From assembly GCA_025359665.1 (NCBI GenBank), contig JANYFU010000356.1:1-45723 (forward strand): a stretch of 45,723 nucleotides of DNA. Direction: 5' to 3'. The position numbers and the translations under genes were made by a program. This stretch comes from Caulobacteraceae bacterium. Lineage in GTDB: Bacteria > Pseudomonadota > Alphaproteobacteria > Caulobacterales > Caulobacteraceae. A model generated the notes under the pieces. It was given only the letters and a program-made list of their open reading frames with translations. It did no database searches and had not been told where the DNA came from. Position 1 is the stretch's first letter, and every line of letters starts with the position of its first letter. Shown here piece after piece: positions 8,267-16,179 of the stretch.

Positions 8267-9478
8267 TCAAGAAGCCAGGCCGCGCCAGATGATGTTCTTC
8301 TGAACTTCGCTCGTACCGCCGGCGATCGAGTAAGCGCGGCTGAAGGCGTAGCCGGCGAAGGCCAGCGACAGCGCCGCTGGACCGATAGATTCGAAGTCGT
8401 CTGAGGGTCGAAACGCGGCGGTCTGATCGCCGCAGGCCATAAGCCCCGTAATCTCTACATCGATCTCATGCAGAGACTGGGATAGCTCGGTGTCCATGAA
8501 TTTCAGCGCCGCGGCCGCTTGGCCGGGGTCGCGTCCAGCCTCCATGTCCGAGCGTACCCGTTGGTACGAGGCATCCAGCGCGATGAGACCGATATCAAGC
8601 ACGGCAAGTTTTCGCTGTAGGTCGGCAAGAGATGCATCGAGGTGTAATCGCCCCTCCGGCAAGGCGCAGAAGCGTTTGAGCATGGCCGCCCGCGCTTTCA
8701 GTTCAGTCGGATCGCAGATACTTAGCCGCTCATGGTTGAGAAGGGCCTTGGCATAACGCCAGCCTTCGTTCTCGGCCCCGATCAGATTTTCCGCTGGGAC
8801 CACGACGTCGGTGAAGAACACCTCGTTCAGATGATGGAGGCCATCGATGCTGATGATCGGCTTGACCACCAGCCCGGGGCTGCGCAGGTCGATGAGAAGA
8901 AACGAGATCCCACGCGATGGCGCGACGCTGGAATCCGTCCTGACCAGAGCGAATATCCAGTCGGACTCATGCGCGAAGGTTGTCCAGATCTTTTGGCCAT
9001 TGACGATGTAGTGGTCTCCGGAGCGAACGGCCTGTGTCCTCAGAGAGATCAGATCGGAGCCGGAGCCTGGTTCGGAATAGCCCTGGCACCACATGACCTG
9101 GCCGGAGAGGATTCCCGGCAGATGCCGGGCGTGCTGCTCGACGGAGCCGAACTGCATGATGATCGGGCCGATCATCGACAGCGACTGCAGCACGTGCCGG
9201 GGCGCGCGCGCCTTGGCGCATTCGTCGTACCACATGTGCATCTGGCTCAAGGCCCAGTCGCGACCGCCAAATTTCCGCGGCCAGCCCGGCGCGGCCAATC
9301 CATGATTGTATAGAATTGATTGCCATTCGAGCTGCATCGGCAGCGGCATGACCAGCCCGACACGCGGCGTTTGCGCCAGTCGCAAGGGAAGTTTCTCGCA
9401 CAGGAAGCGGGCGATCAGCGATCGAAAGATGTGCTGATCGCCCGCCGCGTCCATCAGGTCGGCGTATGAGGTATCCAT
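8267..9478 (-). CDS. Acyl-CoA dehydrogenase (FadE-like)
   Basis: A 403-residue FAD-dependent acyl-CoA dehydrogenase that would form the alpha-beta double bond of an acyl-CoA. The flavin-binding loop is WCQGYSEPGSGSDLIS, the middle beta domain has NGQKIWTTFAHESDW, and the C-terminus IAGGTSEVQKNIIWRGLAS is the classic family ending. The VFFTDVVVPAENLIGAENEGW stretch fits actinobacterial and alphaproteobacterial FadE types acting on bulky or branched acyl-CoAs. The start is strongly supported by AGGAGG (complement of 9488-9493) 9 bases upstream. It is first in the leftward run of three genes and divergent from the LuxR-type regulator. Confidence 0.92.
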   Translation of the reverse strand: MDTSYADLMDAAGDQHIFRSLIARFLCEKLPLRLAQTPRVGLVMPLPMQLEWQSILYNHGLAAPGWPRKFGGRDWALSQMHMWYDECAKARAPRHVLQSLSMIGPIIMQFGSVEQHARHLPGILSGQVMWCQGYSEPGSGSDLISLRTQAVRSGDHYIVNGQKIWTTFAHESDWIFALVRTDSSVAPSRGISFLLIDLRSPGLVVKPIISIDGLHHLNEVFFTDVVVPAENLIGAENEGWRYAKALLNHERLSICDPTELKARAAMLKRFCALPEGRLHLDASLADLQRKLAVLDIGLIALDASYQRVRSDMEAGRDPGQAAAALKFMDTELSQSLHEIDVEITGLMACGDQTAAFRPSDDFESIGPAALSLAFAGYAFSRAYSIAGGTSEVQKNIIWRGLAS

Positions 9479-9543
9479 GTCCGGTTTCCTCCTCGCCGAT
9501 CGATCCAGCCTCGATCGCAGGAACTACCTACTCAGGATTGGCG

Positions 9544-9561
9544 CCCCATCCGAAAGTTCGG
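9544..9561. promoter_or_regulatory. Candidate operator in the divergent ACAD/LuxR promoter region
   Basis: The 18 bases CCCCATCCGAAAGTTCGG lie in the 129-base gap between the leftward dehydrogenase operon and the rightward LuxR-type regulator. They contain a perfect 5-2-5 inverted repeat, CCGAA-AG-TTCGG (9550-9561). The same 18 bases recur with two mismatches at 13768-13785, upstream of the leftward SDR gene. This makes a binding site of the neighbouring regulator a reasonable guess. Confidence 0.5.
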
Positions 9562-9607
9562 TATCGGCGCGCTTGGCCGGCCGTCGGCAGGTGGCCGCGC
9601 GCTGAAC

Positions 9608-12127
9608 ATGGTAGTGTGCGAGGGATCGGAGTTTTTGAAATTGGCGCGCCCAACCCCCCGGATCATCGACCGCCACAAGTTGCGCCGCCGGCTGCTTGAG
9701 TCGATGGAGGTCTATGCGCTGACCTTGATCATCGCGCCTCCGGTGTCGGGGAAGGCTATTCTTATCGGACAGCTCGCAGCGGACCTTCGGATCAAGGGCG
9801 ACATTGTCGCGGAGGGTCTCGATGAGTGTCCAGACGCTCAGGTCACCGTCGTCCGAGGCTTCGAGGGCCTGACCGACGCCGCGGCCTCCGCGACGGCGAG
9901 CGAGATCGAGCGACGGGTCGCGGACGGGCGCCGCGTCATCGTCTCGGCCGACCGGCCGTTCGATACGGCGTTTCCACTCGCGCGGTTGCGCAACCAGGTG
10001 CAGACGTTTCGACTGAAAGACCTGGCGCTACGGCAAGACGAACTCGCCGTCTTTCTTGGGGCCGACCTAGGTGACAGTAAGACCGAGCGCGAGCTCCGCG
10101 CCCTCTTCGACGCGGTGGGGGGGTGGATTGGTGCGTGGAACATCATCAAGGCGCAGGCCGAACAGGGCCGGACACTTTCGGAGATCCGCACCGCCTTCAG
10201 CGGCGCGGCCCCGGAGCTTCGAGGCTATTTCGACCAACTCATCCTGCCGGGCCTGGAGCCGGAAGTGCGCGAGTTCATCCTGGAGGTCGGGATGCTCGAC
10301 AGGATCTCTCCCGAACTGGCCGACACGATTACGGGACGTTCGGACGGCCTGCGTTTGCTGGAACACGCGAGCGCGCAGTGCGCCTTCATCGAGACCGCAA
10401 CGGATGGTGTCTGGCGACGACCGGCCAAGCTCCTACGGGACTATGTCCGTCACTGCGCCAAGCGCGACACCCCGGGGGCTCTGCGCGCCGCTCTCATCCG
10501 CGCCGCGGAGTGGGCGGCTACGCGGGAGGACTGGCTGTACGCCGCACAGCTGTTCGCGGAGGCGGACGCGGCCGAGCGGGCCGTGGATATCCTGGTACGC
10601 CACACTGACGACCTCATCACCGCGCAGGGAGAGGTGTTATCCTACCGGCAGTTAGCCACGGGCTTGACCAATGATCTGCGCTATTCGCGGAGTCTCGCCG
10701 CCGAACTGGCGCTCGGTTCGATCTTTGCGGGCGACTTCGCGCAGGCGGCGCGCCTTCTGGAGAGCCTAGAGCCGCTGATCGGCGGACTGCCCGCGAGCCG
10801 GAAGGCGAGGCTTGAGGCCATCTCAATCTGTATCGATTTTGGGCTGGAGCGGTTCGAGCGTGTGACGATGCTTGCGCCGCGCTGGCTGGACCAGCACCCT
10901 GCCGTTGAGCCGCGCTTTCGCGCCATCGCCGCCGTATCACTGTTTTGGTCCTGCCTCGCGCAGCTTGACGGGCCTGGAGCGCATCGAGCGCTCGCGATCG
11001 CCCGAGCCGCGACATCCAAGGCGGATGCTCGCTTCCTGGATGCCTGGCTCGTCATCTGCAACGCCACCCTCCGATGGGAGCTCGGGCAGGTTGAGGCGGC
11101 CGATAGCCTCCTCAGCGGTGCGACGGCTTCTGGCGTCATCGATCATACGATGAACCTCATCCGCGCGGCGGTGGCGTGGGAACAGGGCGACGAGCCTCGC
11201 GCCCGCCAACTGACGGCGGCCAGTCTTCGCCAGGGAGCCAAGCACTCGGTCGTCGAGACCGCCTACCTCGGCTGGACGACGGCGGCGCGGATCGCGATCC
11301 AGGACGGTGGCCTCGAGAGGGGGCTGAAGCTCCTGCAAGAGGCTGAGACCACCATGGCCTCACGACACGGCGAGCGAGCGCGCCGGCTCGTGCGCCTGTT
11401 CCGGGCCAAGCTGCTGCTGCAGGCCGCCGATGATGGGGGGGCGGCGCAACTCGGCTCCGAACTGGAAGCCATCAGCAGCGACAGCCCCACCCTCGGCCAT
11501 GCCCGCAGCCTTGAGGAGGCCGCCAGAATCACTGTCGCCCGCTGGCGGACCCTGCAGGGACACCCTCGGGCCGCCATTTCCCTTTTGCAGCCCATCGTAA
11601 GCGCCGCCCTGCAGCAGGGGCGGCTACGCGCCTGGGGTGAGGCATCGCTGATCTACGCCGGCGCTCTGGCCCGGCTCGACGAGGCCGAACGCGCGACCCG
11701 GATGGCGTGGTATTGTATCGAACAATTGGCCGCGGGCGGGTCGGGCGCGTCGGTCTGGGACGAGCACATTCTGCTGGCGCCCATCCTTGATGATCTCCTG
11801 GCCCGGGCCAGGATCGAAAATCCTTGGAAAAGCCACCTGCATACTGTTTTCGGGGTCTTGGCCGCCCGCGCTGGGCGGGGTTGGGACATCTCGGACGCCG
11901 CGGAAGATTTCGTCCGCGAACTCCCGGCCACCGTCGGTCTCACGGAGATGGAGCGCCGAATTCTCATGCTTGTCGGGCAGGGACGATCCAACGCCGAACT
12001 CGCCGAGCATCTGTTGGTCCAGGTGAGCACCGTGAAATGGCACCTGCACAATGTTTTCGGTAAGCTCGACGTGCGCTCGCGAACCGCCGCCCTGGCGGAA
12101 GCCCGTCGGCAAGGCCTTGTCGCCTGA
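9608..12127 (+). CDS. MalT/LAL-type LuxR-family transcriptional regulator
   Basis: An 839-residue regulator with the architecture of MalT-like proteins: an N-terminal lead KLARPTPRIIDRHKLRRRLL, a STAND-type NTPase region, a long alpha-helical TPR-like region (about 290-770) and a C-terminal LuxR helix-turn-helix (about 778-839; LTEMERRILMLVGQGRSNAE, then TVKWHLHNVFGKL). The region VIVSADRPFDTAFPLARLR matches the MalT sensor segment. The Walker A position (residues 43-50) reads APPVSGKA rather than GxxGxGKT, and the expected Walker B Asp pair near residues 79-86 is missing (VTVVRGFE), so ATP binding is probably lost. It is divergent from the dehydrogenase operon and probably regulates it. Confidence 0.88.
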   Translation: MVVCEGSEFLKLARPTPRIIDRHKLRRRLLESMEVYALTLIIAPPVSGKAILIGQLAADLRIKGDIVAEGLDECPDAQVTVVRGFEGLTDAAASATASEIERRVADGRRVIVSADRPFDTAFPLARLRNQVQTFRLKDLALRQDELAVFLGADLGDSKTERELRALFDAVGGWIGAWNIIKAQAEQGRTLSEIRTAFSGAAPELRGYFDQLILPGLEPEVREFILEVGMLDRISPELADTITGRSDGLRLLEHASAQCAFIETATDGVWRRPAKLLRDYVRHCAKRDTPGALRAALIRAAEWAATREDWLYAAQLFAEADAAERAVDILVRHTDDLITAQGEVLSYRQLATGLTNDLRYSRSLAAELALGSIFAGDFAQAARLLESLEPLIGGLPASRKARLEAISICIDFGLERFERVTMLAPRWLDQHPAVEPRFRAIAAVSLFWSCLAQLDGPGAHRALAIARAATSKADARFLDAWLVICNATLRWELGQVEAADSLLSGATASGVIDHTMNLIRAAVAWEQGDEPRARQLTAASLRQGAKHSVVETAYLGWTTAARIAIQDGGLERGLKLLQEAETTMASRHGERARRLVRLFRAKLLLQAADDGGAAQLGSELEAISSDSPTLGHARSLEEAARITVARWRTLQGHPRAAISLLQPIVSAALQQGRLRAWGEASLIYAGALARLDEAERATRMAWYCIEQLAAGGSGASVWDEHILLAPILDDLLARARIENPWKSHLHTVFGVLAARAGRGWDISDAAEDFVRELPATVGLTEMERRILMLVGQGRSNAELAEHLLVQVSTVKWHLHNVFGKLDVRSRTAALAEARRQGLVA

Positions 12128-12140
12128 GGAGCGACGCGGC

Positions 12141-12875
12141 TCAGATCGCCGTATAGCCTCCGTCGACCACAAGTTCGGCGCCGGTGATGTAGCCGGCCGC
12201 GTCACTGGCCAAGAAGGCGATCACGGGGGCGATGTCACCGACCGCTCCGATGCGACCCATGGGGATCAACCGCACCCAATTGGCCAGCACGACATCCGGC
12301 GGAATGCCGTGTCCGGCTTCGTCGACCGGCGGATCCCAATCCGCCCCCAGGTTAGTGGCCGTTGCCTTCGACAACATGCGCGCCACGCCCTTGCTGGCGC
12401 TGTAGGCGGCGTATTGGGCCCCGGCGACCTGGCCGTAAATGGAAGAGACGTTGATAACAAAGGGTTAGACGTCATGCTGCTTCACGGTTTGGGTCATCAG
12501 AGGGATTGCGCCCTGCATGCCCATGAAGACGCTCTCGACATTGATCCGATATTGGCGGCGCAAATGCTCGAGAGGCGCGGCGTTGAAGGCCGCCGACATC
12601 ATCACGCCCGCATTGTTGACCAGCACATCCAGCCGACCATATTGTGAGGCGACATGGTCGAAAACGCCGTTCCAGTCCGCCTCGATCGTCACGTCATGCC
12701 GCAAAGGGGCCATGGAAGTGCCGGCGCAAGTGGTCTGCACCGCCGCCGCGTCGATATCCGTGGCGACGACATGCATGCCGAGTTCTTAGAGAAGGCGGGC
12801 CGTCGCCCGCCCTATGCCCGAGCCAGCGCCGGTCACGATCGCGACCCGGCCACCAAGGTCGAATGGACTTCTCAC
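12141..12875 (-). pseudogene. SDR-family oxidoreductase interrupted by two in-frame stops
   Basis: A single reading frame of 244 codons, from GTG at 12875 to TGA at 12141, encodes a full-length short-chain dehydrogenase. The Rossmann motif TGAGSGIGR, the NNAGV motif, the catalytic YSASK and the C-terminal GAELVVDGGYTAI are all present. Two TAA codons interrupt it: one at 12786-12788 (in RLL*ELGMHV) and one at 12465-12467 (in KQHDV*PFVINVSS). Each could come from CAA by one C-to-T change. There are no frameshifts and the rest looks well conserved, so the damage is recent or is a sequencing error. GGAGGG precedes the GTG. It follows the intact SDR gene by 42 bases on the same strand. Confidence 0.8.
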
Positions 12876-12917
12876 TTGCGCCCTCCCGCTGGCAAAACAA
12901 CGTTGCCGCGTTGGCGG

Positions 12918-13706
12918 CTAGACCATGGTGACGGCATAGGCGCCGTCGATCACAAAGGTGTCCGCAGTGTGATAGCGGGATCCGTCCGACGCCAAATAGA
13001 CGGCGATGGCCGCGAAGTCTTCAGGTTTGCCCCAGCGGCGCATGGGAATGCGGGCCGTGACGGCTTTTTCGATCTCCGGGTTTGCCTGAGACCTCGTCGT
13101 CATTTCGGTTTCGACCCAACCAGGCACGATGGCATTTGAGCGAATCCCGTATCGGGCCAACGCGCCGGCGAGGTGTTTGGACAGCGAAAGCACCGCCGCC
13201 TTCGAGACGCCGTAGGCTTCCAGATAGGGTGTGGCGTTGATCCCGGCGAGGCTCGCCACCGTAACCAGGCAGCCGCCGGGCTCGCCTTCCTTGGCGCGGG
13301 CCACCATGTGCCGCGCGCCCGCCTGTAGCGTGGCCCGGACGCCCCAGAGGTTCGTGGCGAACACCTCGTCCCAATGCGCTCGATCTTGGTTCAGGAACGG
13401 CGTCGGCGCCGCGCCGCGACCCGCGTTGGCGAAGACCGCGTCGATCCTTCCGTGGGCCTCGGCGATCCGATCCATCTCGGCGTTGATCGCCGGTTCGTCC
13501 GCGACGTCGACCTGCCGCGCCTCCACTGGGGCGCCATGCCTCGCCAGGCGCTTCGCGGCGGTGGCATTCTTGGTCGGATCACGACCCCAGATGATTGTCG
13601 TCGCGCCGGCGCTCGCCAGCCCGTCGGCCATTCCAAGGCCGATACCACCATTGCCGCCGGTCACGAGCGCTACCTTGCCCGCAAGATCGAAGAGACGTGT
13701 GGTCAT
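12918..13706 (-). CDS. SDR-family NAD(P)-dependent oxidoreductase
   Basis: A 262-residue classical short-chain dehydrogenase. The cofactor-binding motif is TGGNGGIGLG at about residues 16-25, the NAG motif is FANAGRG, the catalytic Ser is in TVASLAGI, and the Tyr/Lys pair is in YGVSK. The C-terminus ADTFVIDGAYAV is family-typical. It would oxidise or reduce an alcohol or ketone in the cytoplasm. It is first of a two-gene leftward unit whose second gene is the interrupted SDR. Its upstream region holds the 13768-13787 motif shared with the LuxR-regulator/dehydrogenase promoter, which suggests common control. Confidence 0.92.
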   Translation of the reverse strand: MTTRLFDLAGKVALVTGGNGGIGLGMADGLASAGATTIIWGRDPTKNATAAKRLARHGAPVEARQVDVADEPAINAEMDRIAEAHGRIDAVFANAGRGAAPTPFLNQDRAHWDEVFATNLWGVRATLQAGARHMVARAKEGEPGGCLVTVASLAGINATPYLEAYGVSKAAVLSLSKHLAGALARYGIRSNAIVPGWVETEMTTRSQANPEIEKAVTARIPMRRWGKPEDFAAIAVYLASDGSRYHTADTFVIDGAYAVTMV

Positions 13707-13767
13707 TGGGGATCCTCGCGTCTTGATCGCGCTTGACGTTTGGTGTGACCGCCGGACGCGCCGCCGC

Positions 13768-13787
13768 CCCCAACCGAAAGTTTGGGG
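13768..13787. promoter_or_regulatory. Candidate operator/hairpin upstream of the SDR unit
   Basis: The 20 bases CCCCAACCGAAAGTTTGGGG lie 61 bases 5' of the leftward SDR start. The first 18 match 9544-9561 at 16 positions. The ends CCCCAA/TTGGGG are inverted repeats, so a hairpin is also possible. The position suits an activator or repressor site for the SDR unit. Confidence 0.5.
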
Positions 13788-14056
13788 CTTCCCGCGCCGT
13801 AGAGCCCTTTGATCGCAACGCTATGGCGCTGGAACCGCTCGCGCATCTCAGCGATGTGGTCGTCCATCCTTCGCGCCATCATGTCGAGACGCTCGGGTGT
13901 GGTCATGGCGACCATGGCTTGGTGCTGGCGCATCATCTCGCGGGGCTTGGGATCCTCGCCCGGGTCACCGGGTTTCATCGTTTCAGCGAAAGCGGAAGAC
14001 GGGTTGTATTGCGCCTGATTGTCCGTTCGGCCGGCGTTATTGCCGGTGATGAACAA
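13788..14056 (-). pseudogene. Remnant of an LTXXQ/Spy-like periplasmic protein gene
   Basis: The leftward frame ending at 13703 has a helical, Met/Arg-rich stretch (REMMRQHQAMVAMTTPERLD followed by MMARRMDDHIAEMRERFQRH) and then SVAIKGLYGA, which looks like the second half of LTXXQ/CpxP-Spy-type proteins. Homology stops after GLYGA (about 13795), where a family member would read LSPxQ; the frame then runs through the SDR promoter motif. There is no signal peptide in frame at the 5' end, which opens with TTG at 14056 or ATG at 13978. I read this as a gene truncated at both ends. It also accounts for most of the 426-base gap 13707-14132. It could still be a short real gene or chance coding. Confidence 0.4.
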
Positions 14057-14132
14057 AAGGCGGGACGCAAAACGCCATCACCCTTATGAACGTGGCATGA
14101 CTGGCCCTGTGCCGGCCCCGAAGGAGAATTTG

Positions 14133-15551
14133 ATGCGATCGATCCTGTGGATGGCTGGACTGGCCGGCTTGCTCTCGCCGGTTCTGGCCGTGGCCGAAGG
14201 CCCCGCGGCTAGGCCCGACCAGGCCGCGTTCCACGCGCTTTACAAGGAGTTGGTGGAGACTAACACCACTCTCTCTTCGGGCAGTTGCACCGCGGCGGCC
14301 GGGAAGATGGCGGACCGGCTGAAAGCGGCCGGTTTCACCGACGCCGATCTGCACCCCTTCGCCGCGTCGGGCCATCCCGCCGAGGGCGGACTGGTGGCGG
14401 TGCTGAAGGGGACAGACCCGAAAGCCAGGCCGATGCTGCTGCTGGCTCACATCGACGTGGTCGAGGCCAAGCGCGAGGACTGGGCGCGCGATCCCTTCAC
14501 ACTGATCGAGGAGGGCGGCTATTTCTATGCCCGGGGCTCCAGCGACGACAAGGCCGAGGCTTCGGTTTGGGTCGATACCCTGATCCGCTTCAAGCAGGAG
14601 GGCTTTCACCCCAGGCGCGACGTGAAGATGGCCCTGACCTGCGGGGAGGAGACGGCCAGCGCCTTCAACGGAGCCGGCTATCTGGCCACTCACGAACGCG
14701 ATCTGATCGACGCCGCTTTCGCCCTGAACGAAGGCGCGGGCGGGCGTCTGGACGAAACCGGTAAGCCGATTGCCCTCAATATCGAGGCCGGCGAGAAGTT
14801 TCCCCAGGATTACCGGCTGGAGGTGACCAATCCGGGCGGCCATTCCTCGCGGCCCAGCAAGGACAACGCCATCTATCATCTGGCCGGCGGCCTGGTGCGC
14901 ATCGGCCAGTATGACTTCCCGCTAGAATACACTGACGCCACCAAGACCTTTCTGGCGAAGATGGGTCCGCTGGTCGGTGGCGACATGGGCGCGGCGATGA
15001 CCGCTTTGGCCAAGGATGGCGCCGACGCCAAGGCCGCCGCGGTGGTCGAGACCGACGCCGGCTACAACGGCATGCTGCACACCACCTGCGTCGCCACCAT
15101 GCTGGACGGCGGTCATGCCACCAACGCTCTGCCACAGAGGGCGCGGGCAAATATCAACTGCCGGATATTCCCCGGGACCACGGTTGAGCAGGTGCGCGGC
15201 AAGCTGGAGGAACTGGTCGCCGACCCGAAGGTCAAGGTGACCATCCTGGGCGCCCGTAGCGAGGTCACTAAGGCGCCGCCGCCCTTGACCCCTCAGATCA
15301 TGAAACCCATCGAGACCATGGCCGCGAAGATCTGGCCGGGTGTTCCAATCATCCCGGTGCTGACCGCCGGCGCCACGGACGGCGCGTTCCTGTCGCCGGT
15401 CGGCATTCCCACCTATGGCGTCAGCGGCATGTTCGGCGACCCGGACGGCAATGGTGTGCATGGCCTCAACGAGCGCATCCGGGTCAAGTCGCTCTACGAC
15501 GGCCGGGACTTCCTCTACGGACTGGTCAAGATCTACGCAATGCAGCCATAG
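14133..15551 (+). CDS. Secreted M20-family metallopeptidase
   Basis: A 472-residue zinc peptidase with a signal peptide (MRSILWMAGLAGLLSPVLAVAE, written to the likely cleavage region). The M20 metal ligands are visible: His106 in LLLAHIDVV, the bridging Asp138 in RGSSDDKAE, and the catalytic Glu and ligand pair Glu172-Glu173 in TCGEET; VTNPGGHSS marks the dimerisation-domain entry. This start is chosen over upstream in-frame codons because AAGGAG (14121-14126) lies 6 bases before it and it begins the signal peptide. It probably trims peptides or acylated amino acids in the periplasm. Family members act as carboxypeptidases, dipeptidases or deacylases; the substrate here is unknown. Confidence 0.9.
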   Translation: MRSILWMAGLAGLLSPVLAVAEGPAARPDQAAFHALYKELVETNTTLSSGSCTAAAGKMADRLKAAGFTDADLHPFAASGHPAEGGLVAVLKGTDPKARPMLLLAHIDVVEAKREDWARDPFTLIEEGGYFYARGSSDDKAEASVWVDTLIRFKQEGFHPRRDVKMALTCGEETASAFNGAGYLATHERDLIDAAFALNEGAGGRLDETGKPIALNIEAGEKFPQDYRLEVTNPGGHSSRPSKDNAIYHLAGGLVRIGQYDFPLEYTDATKTFLAKMGPLVGGDMGAAMTALAKDGADAKAAAVVETDAGYNGMLHTTCVATMLDGGHATNALPQRARANINCRIFPGTTVEQVRGKLEELVADPKVKVTILGARSEVTKAPPPLTPQIMKPIETMAAKIWPGVPIIPVLTAGATDGAFLSPVGIPTYGVSGMFGDPDGNGVHGLNERIRVKSLYDGRDFLYGLVKIYAMQP

Positions 15552-15654
15552 ACCGCGGAGCGATTTGAGGCTGTGGATTTCGATAGGCGGCGTAGCAAGT
15601 TTCGGTTTTATGAAAACACAGGCGGATGGTCAGTCTGCCTTGAGGGAGAACATC

Positions 15655-16128
15655 GTGGTGAGGGTTGTATTTGTATCGTTGGCTTTTGCTTCGTCGGTGA
15701 TTTCACTGTGGCCGTACGCGAGCCAGGCTCAATCCCCCGGCAATAGCTTGTCCTTTGCGGGAAAGGCCGTGACGATCAATATGACCGGCTGTTCCCCGGA
15801 CAACAGCGCCGACGGAAAAAGCAGGGCGATCGCGGCGATGAACACCCGGAACGCCAGCGGCGCCACGGTTCAGTTCTCGACACTGAACCCCGCTGCTGGA
15901 GCCTATGTGACCGTCGATAACGAGGATGCTCTCGGGCCAGGAAAAGTCACCCTGGGCGTAGCCGGGCCAAGTTTCGGCGATGGATTTATCGCCAGGCCCG
16001 GCCAGACCGTGAATGTCGCCAAGGCCGGATCGACCTATCGCGCAACCTTCTCGGATGTCGTCCTGGTGAACATGATGAGCAAGGCTGTATCGACGGCAAA
16101 ACTCACCGGCGATTTCAGCTGCAAGTAG
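15655..16128 (+). CDS. Small secreted protein, possibly LpqH-like fold
   Basis: A 157-residue exported protein starting at GTG 15655, chosen because GAGGGAG (15642-15648) sits 6 bases upstream and the next residues form a signal peptide ending near PYASQA-QS. The ATG at 15610 would give a longer form. The mature part is Gly/Ser/Thr/Val-rich and beta-like, with only two Cys: one near the start (INMTGCSP) and one at the very end (GDFSCK). The two-Cys layout and the closing TYRATFSDVVLVNMMSK region faintly recall the mycobacterial LpqH lipoprotein antigen family, but there is no lipobox. Its function is unknown. Confidence 0.7.
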   Translation: MVRVVFVSLAFASSVISLWPYASQAQSPGNSLSFAGKAVTINMTGCSPDNSADGKSRAIAAMNTRNASGATVQFSTLNPAAGAYVTVDNEDALGPGKVTLGVAGPSFGDGFIARPGQTVNVAKAGSTYRATFSDVVLVNMMSKAVSTAKLTGDFSCK

Positions 16129-16179
16129 CAAACACCCGATGGCGCTTTGGCGCGGTCGCGGCGACTGTTATCAAGGGCC

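Noticed and set aside
12465-12776. Short independent SDR-like gene of 103 codons
   Set aside because: It is the middle part of the 244-codon SDR frame between its two in-frame TAA codons, not a separate gene.
13703-13800. Coding continuation of the LTXXQ-like frame through the SDR promoter to 13703
   Set aside because: The tail is Gly/Lys/Arg-rich without homology and runs through the shared promoter motif; it is more likely noncoding DNA read in an open frame.
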